Shown here: positions 7,804 through 15,703 of the stretch, one piece after another | Layout of the letters: every line of letters starts with the position of its first letter | Position numbering within the stretch: position 1 is the stretch's first letter | DNA from: Cytobacillus firmus NBRC 15306 | Lineage (GTDB): Bacteria; Bacillota; Bacilli; Bacillales; Cytobacillaceae | Direction: 5' to 3' | Length of the DNA: 34,905 bases | NCBI RefSeq assembly: GCF_001591465.1 | Contig: NZ_BCUY01000042.1 | Location: 1-34,905, forward strand | Made by a program: the position numbers and the translations under genes | The notes under the pieces: generated by a model | Database searches by the model: none | What the model saw: only the letters and a program-made list of their open reading frames with translations | Told to the model about the DNA's origin: nothing

Positions 7804-7936
7804 ACCTCCCTTGATCTGACAATTGAGGGAGAGGTCTACGTCTTTGACAGGCCGATCCCCTAAGGGAACGACTATTGCGAATGACCGTGGGTGCGGCAAC
7901 ACCTGCGGTCGTTTTTTTTATTCATATTATTAATTC
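7795..7936 (-). ncRNA. Candidate antisense antitoxin RNA (RatA-like)
   Basis: The hairpin at 7801-7838 (TAGACCTCCCT paired with AGGGAGAGGTCTA) is followed by a T-run only on the minus strand, where bases 7800-7795 read TTTTTT. It is therefore a minus-strand terminator just after the toxin stop. A weak minus-strand promoter can be read with -10 TATGAT (7943-7948) and -35 TTCCGT (7965-7970), spacing 16. The RNA would be about 140 nt and complementary to the toxin mRNA 3' UTR, as in txpA/RatA. This is inferred from layout. Confidence 0.5.
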
Positions 7937-8148
7937 AAGGATATCATATACGTCTCAGAAAGTCACGGAAATAAGCATATCACATGATCACTTATAGTAT
8001 ATGCAGATCTCGCTTAAAAATCCCATAATGATTCTTAGTCTGGTGTGCAATACTAAAATGGCGGCACAGTACCAGTTAGTTTGAACCGTAAAGGTGTAGC
8101 GTTCCGCATAAAGCCATCTATGTTTTGTCAATGGAAAGGACGATTCAA
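7804..8148. other. Toxin 3' UTR and intergenic stretch
   Basis: The first 115 bases are the toxin mRNA 3' UTR and antisense RNA region. From about 7970 to 8120 I see no gene or clear signal apart from AT-rich promoter-like words. Confidence 0.5.
7883..7919 (+). terminator. Terminator of the toxin mRNA
   Basis: GACCG-TG-GGTG pairs with CACC-TG-CGGTC around CGGCAA, followed by G and eight T. This is a strong rho-independent terminator. Confidence 0.85.
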
Positions 8149-8910
8149 TTGCCGGCATTAATTTATGAGGATACAAAGATTTCTTATGAAACCATGGGCG
8201 GAGGTGTGCCGATTATTTTTATACATCCGCCTGCAATGGGGAGAAAGGTATTTTATTATCAAGGTCTGCTGGCAGAGCACTTTCAGGTTATTTTTCCTGA
8301 TTTAAGCGGGAATGGAGATACTGCTGGCCCGGAAAAAACAGTAACTATACAAGGATATGCAGAAGAGATAAAAGCTGTATTAGACCACTTGCATATTGAA
8401 AAAGCTGTTATTTTGGGCTATTCATCAGGGGGGATAATTGCTCAGGAGTTTTCCCTCTCTTATCCGGAAAGGACACTTGGTGTCATTCTTTCAGGCGGAT
8501 TTCCAGAGGTGTTATCAGAAACCTTCAGATATGAGCATATTTTGGGAATGTACTTTGTGAAGCACTTTCCAGGTTTCCTGCGGTATGTAATAGCATCGAG
8601 CCATACAAATGACAAAAAAGTCAGAGACGAGATTCTGGAGCATATGAAAAAAGCAAATCAGAAGATGTGGTTTCAATTTTATGATAGATCACTTCACTAT
8701 TCCTGCACCGATCGTCTGAGGACCTTAAGTGTCCCCCTTCTCCTTATATATGGCTCAAGAGATTTTGTTAAACAGCATATTAGGTGCTATAGAAGATATG
8801 TCTGCTTTCAGGCAGCCATAATCAAAGGCGTTTCCCATCAGGTGCCAACTAAAAAGTGGCAGCTATTCAACCAGGTTGTAACTGGTTTTGTACAGCAGCA
8901 TTTTAAATAA
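8149..8910 (+). CDS. Alpha/beta hydrolase
   Basis: This 253-residue single-domain alpha/beta hydrolase has the nucleophile elbow G-Y-S-S-G (Ser92), the acid in YGSRDF (Asp205) and the histidine in KGVSHQVP (His230). The oxyanion region is FIHPPAMG near the start, so the catalytic triad is complete. Substrate cannot be read from the sequence; esterase, lactonase or similar are all possible. The TTG at 8149 is chosen because GAAAGGA lies 8 bases before it and the protein then begins MPALIYEDTKISYE. An ATG at 8131 would add six residues without a ribosome site. Single gene ended by the terminator at 8913. Confidence 0.85.
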   Translation: MPALIYEDTKISYETMGGGVPIIFIHPPAMGRKVFYYQGLLAEHFQVIFPDLSGNGDTAGPEKTVTIQGYAEEIKAVLDHLHIEKAVILGYSSGGIIAQEFSLSYPERTLGVILSGGFPEVLSETFRYEHILGMYFVKHFPGFLRYVIASSHTNDKKVRDEILEHMKKANQKMWFQFYDRSLHYSCTDRLRTLSVPLLLIYGSRDFVKQHIRCYRRYVCFQAAIIKGVSHQVPTKKWQLFNQVVTGFVQQHFK

Positions 8911-8912
8911 AG

Positions 8913-8947
8913 AAATCCGTATCGTCATTGAACGATACGGATTTTTT
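8913..8947 (+). terminator. Rho-independent terminator after the hydrolase
   Basis: AAATCCGTATCG and CGATACGGATTT form a 12-bp stem with an 8-nt loop and a T-run. It overlaps the stop codon of the converging MFS gene and may serve both directions. Confidence 0.85.
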
Positions 8948-10206
8948 TAGCCCTCATTTGCGTCAGGTTTGATTGCAATAATGGCTGCAAGGACAGCAAG
9001 AATGGTTATTCCGCTTAAAATATAAAAAAGCCCTTGATCAGAATGCTTCATTAGAATAGCAATGGCCGGCGGGCCGCCGGCAACGCCTATAAACCTCATT
9101 GAACTGTATAAAGAAGTAATGGTGCCACGTTCTTCTTTTGCAATTCCTTCCGTAATTAGTGCATCCAATGAAGGCAATGCAACGCCTATGCCAATTCCGG
9201 CAAACAGGAACATGCTGATCATAAACCACATATTGTTTGAAAAGCTTAAGATTGCAGTGGCAGCTGCCACAAGAACTGACCCTAAAAATATGATCCATTT
9301 CATCAGTATTTTATTTTCTTTTATTTTTTTACCTGTCAGATAGGATGAAAGGCATAGTGCGCCAAGCGGGACAGCCAGGAGAAGCCCTTTTTTCACATCT
9401 TTAATATCGTATGTCTTTTCAAGCACATCAGATAAATAAAAAAGGATCCCAAAAAGCACAAACATGAGAATGGCACCGATCAAGAAAATAGCATAAAGCC
9501 ATTTTCCGTTGTTTTTAAAGGTATCCTTGATATTGCTCCAAAACTTCTTTAGCGGAAGCGGTTCTTCTCTTTTATTTGGCGTTTTAACAAGGAAGAAAAC
9601 CAGCAGGATTGAAATCGTACAAAAAACCGGAAACGAAAAGAACGGTAAAAACCAAATAACCCCCGCCAGAAACGCCCCGAGTATAGGGGATAAAACTTTT
9701 CCAAAAGTATTGGAAGTTTCAATAAGGCCAAGGGAGCTGCTGACATCATCATCATTTTTAAACATATCCCCGACTAAAGGCATAACAATTGGTGCCGCAC
9801 CGGCTGCCCCAACACCCTGCAAAGCCCTCCCGGCTAATATGATCCAATAAGCATCCGCCATTTTCCATGCCGCCCAACCAGAGATCAGCCCGCCAATTCC
9901 TGCAATGAGAAGACTTGGTATAATGACTTTTTTACGGCCGATATGATCGGATAAAAAGCCTGCGATTGGAATCAAAATAATGGCTACAATACTGTATACG
10001 GTAATAATCATGCTGGATTGGAATGCAGAAATATTTAGTTTATTTTCCATCGCCGGCAGAACAGGAATCAGCATGGAATTCCCAAGTGTCATAACGAGAG
10101 GAATTGAAGAAAGTGAAAGAATGGCCCATTTCTGGTTATGAACATCATCACCTGACTTCTTTTTAGCTTTGGAATTTACAGATTGTAAATTTTCAATGTG
10201 CTCCAT
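8947..10206 (-). CDS. MFS (DHA1) efflux transporter
   Basis: This 419-residue protein has about 12 predicted helices. Motif A is GFLSDHIGRKKV between helices 2 and 3. An antiporter-type motif C variant is present (NTFGKVLSPILGAFLAG). LAGRALQGVGAAGAAPIVMPLVGDMF, with the arginine of helix 4, is typical of drug/H+ antiporters of the DHA1 group. The 30-residue hydrophilic N-terminus is charged and cytoplasmic. The ATG follows GGAAGG. It is transcribed divergently from the MOSC gene. The shared spacer holds TetR-like operator words, so an unlinked repressor may control it. Export substrate unknown; toxic compounds or siderophores are possible. Confidence 0.88.
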   Translation of the reverse strand: MEHIENLQSVNSKAKKKSGDDVHNQKWAILSLSSIPLVMTLGNSMLIPVLPAMENKLNISAFQSSMIITVYSIVAIILIPIAGFLSDHIGRKKVIIPSLLIAGIGGLISGWAAWKMADAYWIILAGRALQGVGAAGAAPIVMPLVGDMFKNDDDVSSSLGLIETSNTFGKVLSPILGAFLAGVIWFLPFFSFPVFCTISILLVFFLVKTPNKREEPLPLKKFWSNIKDTFKNNGKWLYAIFLIGAILMFVLFGILFYLSDVLEKTYDIKDVKKGLLLAVPLGALCLSSYLTGKKIKENKILMKWIIFLGSVLVAAATAILSFSNNMWFMISMFLFAGIGIGVALPSLDALITEGIAKEERGTITSLYSSMRFIGVAGGPPAIAILMKHSDQGLFYILSGITILAVLAAIIAIKPDANEG

Positions 10207-10229
10207 ATTTCTGACCTTCCTTTTCGTTA

Positions 10230-10280
10230 ATCAAACTAGTCTTAATATGAGCTAAATGATGAAAAACTAACTAGAAAAAG
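10230..10280. promoter_or_regulatory. Operator-like motifs between MFS and MOSC genes
   Basis: ATCAAACTAGTCTTAA (10230-10245) and GAAAAACTAACTAGAAAA (10261-10278) share the AAACTA...AGTC core with the pair at 6645-6700. Their place in the divergent promoter region suggests a TetR-family repressor site. The regulator itself is not in the window. Confidence 0.4.
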
Positions 10281-10385
10281 CTTTGTCTTTTTATGGGAAA
10301 ATTCAAATTCTGGAAAAAATTGTTTCGATTTCCTAAAAAGAAACCGTTACACTATAAAGAAAAACGAACACGGGGAGGGAATCAT

Positions 10386-11018
10386 GTGAGGGAGATTATT
10401 GCCCTAAGCATAGGAAAGCCAAAAAAGCACAGCTGGAAAAACAATGAGGAAATTTCGGGAATCGGCAAAGAAAGAATTAACAGTGCGTTTCTAACGAAGG
10501 AAGGTTTTCTGGGGGATGGAGTGGCAAATACTGATTTTCATGGCGGTCCAGACCGTGCAGTGTGCCTTTACCCTTACGAACATTACGGGATGTGGGAGAA
10601 AGAATTTAAAAAGACATTCTCCCCGCCGTCATTTGGTGAAAATATTTGTGCGGGAAATATGCTGGAAAAGGATGTTTTTATAGGTGATACCTTTTCACTG
10701 GGGGAATCTGTCATCCAAATAACTCAGGGGCGTATCCCATGCTCCACAATTTCAAAGCATAACGGAGAAGATCGGCTTTTAGGAAGAATTGTGGAAACAT
10801 GCTTCACAGGCTATTTTTTCAGAGTGCTGAAAGAAGGAACTGTAACAGGAGAGAGCGTTCTTAAGCTCGAAGGAAGAAAGCAGGAAAAGGTATCGGTTCT
10901 GCAAGGAAATTTCATCATGTTCCATGACCGCAAAAACCTCAAAGCAATTGAAGAACTGCTGCAGATTGAAGCCCTTGCAGATGTCTGGAGAGAAAAGCTG
11001 GAAAAAGCATTATTATAA
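10386..11018 (+). CDS. MOSC domain protein (YiiM-like)
   Basis: The protein is 210 residues when started at the GTG at 10386, which has GGGAGG 6-7 bases upstream. An in-frame ATG at 10293 adds a basic stretch without a ribosome site. MOSC features are LGDGVANTDFHGGPDRAVCLY, SFGENI, and the conserved cysteine in RIPCSTISKH. A YiiM-type C-terminal helical segment ends the protein. MOSC domains bind the molybdenum cofactor through that cysteine; YiiM proteins reduce N-hydroxylated compounds, partly by an unknown electron route. It could use the same cofactor supply as the nitrate reductase further on, but there is no direct link. Confidence 0.88.
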   Translation: MREIIALSIGKPKKHSWKNNEEISGIGKERINSAFLTKEGFLGDGVANTDFHGGPDRAVCLYPYEHYGMWEKEFKKTFSPPSFGENICAGNMLEKDVFIGDTFSLGESVIQITQGRIPCSTISKHNGEDRLLGRIVETCFTGYFFRVLKEGTVTGESVLKLEGRKQEKVSVLQGNFIMFHDRKNLKAIEELLQIEALADVWREKLEKALL

Positions 11019-11035
11019 AAAAATGAAAAATACCC

Positions 11036-11067
11036 TTGACATTTCTTATTAATCGGAATAGTATAAT
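11036..11067 (+). promoter_or_regulatory. trp operon promoter
   Basis: The -35 is TTGACA (11036-11041). The -10 is TAGTAT (11059-11064) at 17 bp, or the perfect TATAAT (11062-11067) at 20 bp. Transcription would start near 11072, just before the first T-box. Confidence 0.65.
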
Positions 11068-11084
11068 AAGCAATATATCGATTG

Positions 11085-11350
11085 GCAATGACAAAGAGTA
11101 GTAACTGCGGTTGAAGCTAAAGAGAGCTGATGGTTGGTGCAAATCAGTGTGGAAGCAGCAGTGAATGGACTTTCGAGCCTCCAAACCGAACCTTTTTTAA
11201 GCAGTAGGCTTTGGCGAACGGTCTCATCGTTACAAGGGACAGATATTCAAACGTTTTTCGTTTTGATATCTGTTAAGTGAGCTGATGTTTCAGCTAACAA
11301 AGGTGGCACCACGGGTTTCTCGTCCTTTTTAGACGGGAGGCCCTTTTTTA
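11085..11350 (+). ncRNA. T-box leader 1, Trp specifier
   Basis: Stem I features are present: AAAGAGTAGTAAC at the base and the distal-loop words AGAGAGCTGATGG, then TTGGTGCAAATCAG. The specifier loop is GAAUGGAC with codon UGG at 11166-11168. The T-box sequence AGGTGGCACCACGGG is at 11301-11315 and can pair with the acceptor end of uncharged tRNA. The terminator GGGTTTCTCGTC / GACGGGAGGCCC plus TTTTTT (11313-11349) competes with the antiterminator. Uncharged tRNA-Trp would allow read-through into the second T-box. Confidence 0.95.
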
Positions 11351-11394
11351 TTTTTATACAGCTTTAATACTTTAAATCGCTAAGCAAGAGGAGT

Positions 11395-11650
11395 AGATTG
11401 ATTGAAATCCGTTCAAGAGAGCCGGGGATAGGTGAAAGCCCGGTACGGAAAGTCATTCGAATGGACTTGCGAGAGGCTTCCTGAACGAAAGTAGGGAAGC
11501 ACGGATTTCCACCGTTAAAAGGATAGGGTATCGATATTTTTCCGTACCCGAAAAAGGGAGCAGCATTTTGCTCTAAAAAGAGGTGGCACCACGTTCACAA
11601 GACACGTCCTCTATACCTGCAGCTATTGTGGGTATAGGGGCCTTTTTTAT
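11395..11650 (+). ncRNA. T-box leader 2, Trp specifier
   Basis: This is a second complete T-box about 40 bp after the first terminator. Stem I has AGAGAGCCGGGGATAGGTG, and the specifier loop is again GAAUGGAC, with UGG at 11462-11464. The T-box AGGTGGCACCACG is at 11581-11593. The terminator stem CCTCTATACC / GGGTATAGGGG with a T-run is at 11609-11647. No gene lies between the two elements, so both must read through before trpE is transcribed. Tandem T-boxes in front of trp operons are known in some Bacillus groups. Confidence 0.95.
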
Positions 11651-11711
11651 TTTCTTGAAAGCTGTTTTCGTAAAGTTTGTTGCTTTTTTATAACATAGAT
11701 TAATTTGCTGA

Positions 11712-11840
11712 GTTGATTGGAGCGGAAGGTGCGAGACTCCTGCGGGAGTAGCGGGACAGGTGAGACCCCGCAGACGCGGAGCGTTGAGGAGGCTCACCGC
11801 CCGCCCCGCGGAAAGCGAGCAGCCTGGAGCGGAAATCAAC
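11712..11840. repeat. GC-rich inverted intergenic repeat in the trp leader
   Basis: The element starts GTTGATTGGAGCGGAAGG and ends CTGGAGCGGAAATCAAC, so the ends GTTGATT/AATCAAC are inverted. It contains internal palindromes such as GACTCCTGCGGGAGT. It is far richer in GC than its surroundings and matches my memory of a repeat found many times in Bacillaceae genomes between genes. Copy number cannot be tested here. It lies between the last T-box terminator and the trpE ribosome site, and so is transcribed in the trp mRNA. Confidence 0.75.
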
Positions 11841-11913
11841 GGACAACATTGATAGGCGAAAACAACAATTTATACGAAAAGAGCCTTCTTTAAAGAACTG
11901 GAGGAGAGATATA

Positions 11914-13308
11914 TTGAAACCAAAATTAGATGGGACTTATGTAATCGAAGAGCTCGAGGGTGACACATTAACACCTATTTTAATCTATCAGAGAATGAGC
12001 GGAAGAAAAAAATTCCTGTTAGAAAGCTCGCTGAAACATGAAAAATCCGGAAGATACTCCTTTATTGGCGCAGACCCTGTGATGGAACTAAAAGGGGAAG
12101 GAGCCCGAACAGCTGTTACTGCCGGGGGAAAAACAGAAGTTTTTGCTGAAAAGCCGCTTGATGCAGTAAGAAGACTTATGCCGGAGGAAAAGCTGCCCAC
12201 CCTTGAACGTTTCCCTTTTTGTGGAGGAGCTGTTGGCTATGCAGGCTATGATGTCATCAGACAATACGAAGATATCGGAATAATTCCTTATGATGAGCTG
12301 AATGTTCCGGATGTCCACCTTATGTTTTTTGAGGAGGTAGCTGTATTTGATCATTTGGAGCAAAAGGTGTATCTCGTTGCCATACCTTTACTGGAAGAAA
12401 CCGATGAAGCTGAGCTTCGTGAAAGATTACAGCAGAGAAAGGCCGAAATACTGAAGGGGACAGTGACATCTGAACTGGAAGAAGCTTCATTGTCAGCATT
12501 CAAAGCTTCCATATCTAAAGAAGACTTCGTTGAAAAGGTAAACAGAGCTAAGTCCTATATTGAGGAGGGAGACATCTTTCAGGTGGTGCTTTCTCAGCGG
12601 TTAAAAGCAGAATTGACTGGAGATCCTTTCGCATTTTACCGGAAGTTAAGAGTACAAAATCCTTCCCCATATATGTACTATCTTGATTTTGATGAATATG
12701 CAGTTGCAGGGGCATCACCGGAAAGTCTTATAAAAACAGCAGGAAACAAAGTAATCACTAACCCGATTGCAGGAACAAGGCCAAGAGGCAAGACAGAAGA
12801 TGAGGACTTACAGCTTGAAAGGGACCTGATAGAAGATGAAAAGGAGCTTGCCGAACACAGGATGCTTCTCGATCTGGGCAGAAATGATCTCGGCCGTGTC
12901 TGCGAATTTGGATCGGTCACTATAGAAAAAAACATGGTAATTGAGAGATATAAGCATGTCATGCACCTTGTATCCGAAGTTGGCGGCAGGCTGAAAAATC
13001 CACACACATCGATTGATGCCTTAATAGCGTGTCTGCCTGCCGGAACGGTTTCAGGTGCTCCCAAAATTAGAGCAATGGAAATTATCAATGAACTTGAAAC
13101 GGTGAAAAGAGGAATTTACTCAGGTGCAGTCGGCTATTTTTCCGGGAACGGCAATATGGATTTCGCACTGGCGATCAGGACAATGGTGATCAAAGATGGA
13201 TACGCCTATATACAAGCTGGGGCGGGCATCGTGCATGATTCCATCCCTGAAAAAGAGTACGAAGAAACACTTCATAAATTAAAAGCATTTTTGGAGGACA
13301 AAAAATGA
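11914..13308 (+). CDS. trpE: Anthranilate synthase component I
   Basis: This 464-residue enzyme makes anthranilate from chorismate with ammonia supplied by TrpG. The Trp feedback site motif LLESS is at residues 35-39. The chorismate-binding domain includes NPSPYMYYLDF, GASPESL, NPIAGTRPRG and the final GAGIVHDSIPEKEYEET. The length is normal and the domain order is complete. The start is TTG behind GGAGGAGA. It is the first gene of the operon, under the two T-boxes. Its stop overlaps the trpG start (ATGA at 13305), which suits equal synthesis of the two partners. Anthranilate rather than aminodeoxychorismate synthase is clear from the operon. Confidence 0.97.
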   Translation: MKPKLDGTYVIEELEGDTLTPILIYQRMSGRKKFLLESSLKHEKSGRYSFIGADPVMELKGEGARTAVTAGGKTEVFAEKPLDAVRRLMPEEKLPTLERFPFCGGAVGYAGYDVIRQYEDIGIIPYDELNVPDVHLMFFEEVAVFDHLEQKVYLVAIPLLEETDEAELRERLQQRKAEILKGTVTSELEEASLSAFKASISKEDFVEKVNRAKSYIEEGDIFQVVLSQRLKAELTGDPFAFYRKLRVQNPSPYMYYLDFDEYAVAGASPESLIKTAGNKVITNPIAGTRPRGKTEDEDLQLERDLIEDEKELAEHRMLLDLGRNDLGRVCEFGSVTIEKNMVIERYKHVMHLVSEVGGRLKNPHTSIDALIACLPAGTVSGAPKIRAMEIINELETVKRGIYSGAVGYFSGNGNMDFALAIRTMVIKDGYAYIQAGAGIVHDSIPEKEYEETLHKLKAFLEDKK

Positions 13309-13916
13309 TTCTGCTGATTGATAATTATGATTCATTCACATTTAACCTTTATCAGTATTTAGGTGAGCTGGGACAGGAAATTAAAGTTGTAAGGAATGAC
13401 CAAATAACAATCGAAGAAATTGAAAAATTAAATCCTGAAGCGATTGTTCTTTCACCTGGACCGGGACGGCCGGAAAAAGCGGGAGTCATTGTTGAAGTTA
13501 TTCAACAATTTTATCGGAAGCTTCCTATCCTGGGCATTTGCCTTGGTCATCAGGCAATCGGCTATGCCTTTGGGGCAAAGATTGAAAAAGCCAGGAAAAT
13601 TATGCATGGCAAGGTGTCTAATCTGAAGCATAACGGATCACAGCTGTTTCAATACATGCCGCAGCCAATCAGCATCATGCGTTATCATTCCTTAATTATA
13701 CAGTCGGGAACGCTGCCTGGCAGATTTAAGGTTTTGGCCAGATCAATGGATGATAATGAAATAATGGCAATCAAGCATGAAGACTATCCTTTATACGGCT
13801 TGCAATTCCATCCGGAGTCAGTAGGAACAGGCCTTGGAAAAAAGATTTTGGAAAACTTTTTACAAACAATCGGGAGGGAAGAAAAGAGTGAAAACAATAC
13901 TGCAGAGGTTATCTGA
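13305..13916 (+). CDS. trpG: Anthranilate synthase component II, glutamine amidotransferase
   Basis: This 203-residue class I glutamine amidotransferase releases ammonia from glutamine for TrpE. The catalytic triad is visible: Cys79 in LGICLGHQAIG, and His169 and Glu171 in LQFHPES. The oxyanion loop SPGPGRPEKAG is also present. ATGA overlap with trpE and 29-bp overlap with trpD indicate translational coupling. In B. subtilis this subunit is encoded in the folate operon and shared with PabB. Here it is inside the trp operon, as in the B. cereus group. The C-terminal ~15 residues are encoded in the overlap and look unconserved. Confidence 0.96.
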   Translation: MILLIDNYDSFTFNLYQYLGELGQEIKVVRNDQITIEEIEKLNPEAIVLSPGPGRPEKAGVIVEVIQQFYRKLPILGICLGHQAIGYAFGAKIEKARKIMHGKVSNLKHNGSQLFQYMPQPISIMRYHSLIIQSGTLPGRFKVLARSMDDNEIMAIKHEDYPLYGLQFHPESVGTGLGKKILENFLQTIGREEKSENNTAEVI

Positions 13917-14913
13917 TCGGGAGTCATTGACAGAGGCAGAAATGAAGGAAGCAATGGACAATTTATTTGCCCAGGACGTAACGGATAGTGAGATTGCAGC
14001 ATTTATGGTGAGCCTTAAAACAAAAGGGGAAACAGTTGAAGAAATTGCAGGCATCGTAAAAGCAATGAGGGATAAATCTCTTTCATTTAGTAAGAAGATT
14101 TCCAATGTTTTGGATAATTGCGGTACAGGAGGAGATGGCTCAAGCAGCTTTAATATCAGCTCCACTTCGGCCTTTGTGATTGCAGGTGCCGGAATTCCTG
14201 TTGCTAAGCACGGAAACCGAAGTGTCTCCAGCAAAACAGGCAGTGCCGATGTTCTGGAGCATCTGGGAATAAATCTAAATCATCCGCCTGAGCGCACGGA
14301 GGAAATATTGGAGGAAATCGGGATTGCATTTCTTTTCGCCCCTCATGTGCATCCGAATATTAAAAGAATCATGAAAGTGCGCAAGGATTTGAGGATACCG
14401 ACAACCTTTAATCTAATAGGACCATTGACTAATCCGGTTGAACTTGATCATCAGCTTCTTGGTATTTACCGTAGGGATTATATTGAGATGTTTGCAGAGG
14501 TCCTAAAAACTTTGGGAAGAAAGCGTGCAGTTGTTTTAAATGGTGCAGGGTTTATGGATGAAGCTTCTCTGCAGGGGGAAAATCATCTGGCTATCCTTAC
14601 CGACGGCAAGGTAATGAAAAAGGTTCTCCACCCAGAGGAAGTTGGACTATCTGTCTGCAGCAATGAGGCGATCAGAGGGGGAGATTCCAGGGAAAATGCT
14701 GAAATCCTTATGAGTGTCCTGAAAGGAGAAAAGGGAGCGAGAAGAGATACAGTCCTTCTTAATGCCGGCATTGGCATCTTTACAGGAGGCAGGGCTGAAA
14801 CAATTCAAGATGGGATAAATTTAGCTAAAGAAAGCATTGATTCAGGAGCTGCATTACAAAAGCTTCATCAGTTAATTGAGACAAGTAAAAGCGTCCATAA
14901 AGAGGTGATATAA
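13888..14913 (+). CDS. trpD: Anthranilate phosphoribosyltransferase
   Basis: This 341-residue enzyme joins anthranilate to PRPP, the second step of the pathway. Family motifs are the PRPP-binding DNCGTGGDGSSSFNIS, the KHGNRSVSSKTGSADVLE loop, and HPNIKRIMKVRKDLRIPTT followed by FNLIGPLTNP. The GTG at 13888 is taken as start because GGGAGG lies 10 bases upstream and the protein then has family length. An earlier ATG in frame (13834) lies deep in trpG and adds non-family residues. The 3' end is 1 bp before trpC. Confidence 0.96.
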   Translation: MKTILQRLSDRESLTEAEMKEAMDNLFAQDVTDSEIAAFMVSLKTKGETVEEIAGIVKAMRDKSLSFSKKISNVLDNCGTGGDGSSSFNISSTSAFVIAGAGIPVAKHGNRSVSSKTGSADVLEHLGINLNHPPERTEEILEEIGIAFLFAPHVHPNIKRIMKVRKDLRIPTTFNLIGPLTNPVELDHQLLGIYRRDYIEMFAEVLKTLGRKRAVVLNGAGFMDEASLQGENHLAILTDGKVMKKVLHPEEVGLSVCSNEAIRGGDSRENAEILMSVLKGEKGARRDTVLLNAGIGIFTGGRAETIQDGINLAKESIDSGAALQKLHQLIETSKSVHKEVI

Positions 14914-14914
14914 G

Positions 14915-15703
14915 TTGGGAACGATTTTAGATCAAATACTGGCTGAAAAAAGAAAAGAAGTCATCGTGCTGAAACAGGAAATTATCGATGCTTCAGAAAC
15001 CGGAAGCAAACGCTCATTTATTAAAAGGCTTGCGTCAGGCAGCGAACTGGCTGTGATTGCTGAATTCAAAAGAGCCTCACCATCAAAGGGCGATATAAAT
15101 ACCGGACAAAATCCGAAAGACCAGGCATTATTTTATAAAAAGTATGGTGCGGATGCGATTTCCGTTTTAACAGATAATAGGTTTTTTAAAGGCAGCTTCG
15201 CTGATCTTTCAGCTGTCAGAGAGACAGTCGACCTTCCTATTCTCTGCAAAGACTTCATTGTAGACGAGGTGCAAATCTTAAAGGCAAAAGCATCAGGGGC
15301 AAACCTGATTTTACTCATTGCTGCTGCCATGGATGCAGAACGGCTTCAAGAGCTTTTTGATTTTGCTGAGGATGAAGGCCTTGAAGTATTAATGGAGGTT
15401 CATAATGAAGAAGAACTGGAAAGCGCGCTGAAAACCGGGGCACAGCTGATCGGAGTCAACAACCGGAATTTAAAAACCTTTGAAGTGGATTTGAGTATAA
15501 CAGAAAAACTTGCACCGCAAATAAAGAAAGCGGGAATATTTCTGATCAGCGAGAGTGGAATTAAGTCGGAAGACGATGTGCGGCGTGTCATTGCAGCAGG
15601 AGCAAACGCCATCCTTGTCGGAGAAGCATTTATGAAAGCAGAGAACCTGGAAGGGCTTTTGAAGGCCATGAAGCTTCCTTTGCAGGGGGCTGTAAGACAA
15701 TGA
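14915..15703 (+). CDS. trpC: Indole-3-glycerol-phosphate synthase
   Basis: This 262-residue TIM barrel closes the indole ring from carboxyphenylamino-deoxyribulose phosphate. Typical motifs are IAEFKRASPSKGDI, ILCKDFIVDEVQI with the catalytic lysine, LEVLMEVHNEEEL with the catalytic glutamate, IGVNNRNLKTF, and LISESGI for phosphate binding. It starts at TTG behind GAGGTGATATAAG, and its end overlaps trpF by ATGA. It is a separate protein, not fused to TrpF as in enterobacteria. Confidence 0.96.
   Translation: MGTILDQILAEKRKEVIVLKQEIIDASETGSKRSFIKRLASGSELAVIAEFKRASPSKGDINTGQNPKDQALFYKKYGADAISVLTDNRFFKGSFADLSAVRETVDLPILCKDFIVDEVQILKAKASGANLILLIAAAMDAERLQELFDFAEDEGLEVLMEVHNEEELESALKTGAQLIGVNNRNLKTFEVDLSITEKLAPQIKKAGIFLISESGIKSEDDVRRVIAAGANAILVGEAFMKAENLEGLLKAMKLPLQGAVRQ

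Larger units (their letters stand above)
11019..11913. other. trp operon leader region
   Basis: These 895 bases contain no protein gene. They are a promoter, two T-box leaders in series and a GC-rich inverted repeat before the trpE ribosome site, each listed separately. Confidence 0.85.

Noticed and set aside
10293-10385. Longer N-terminus of the MOSC protein
   Set aside because: No ribosome site before the ATG at 10293, and the extension is a basic stretch absent from the family length; GTG at 10386 has GGGAGG.
12678-13088. 136-codon open frame on the minus strand within trpE
   Set aside because: Shadow of trpE: Ser/Ala/Leu-rich composition, no ribosome site, and trpE is unquestionable.
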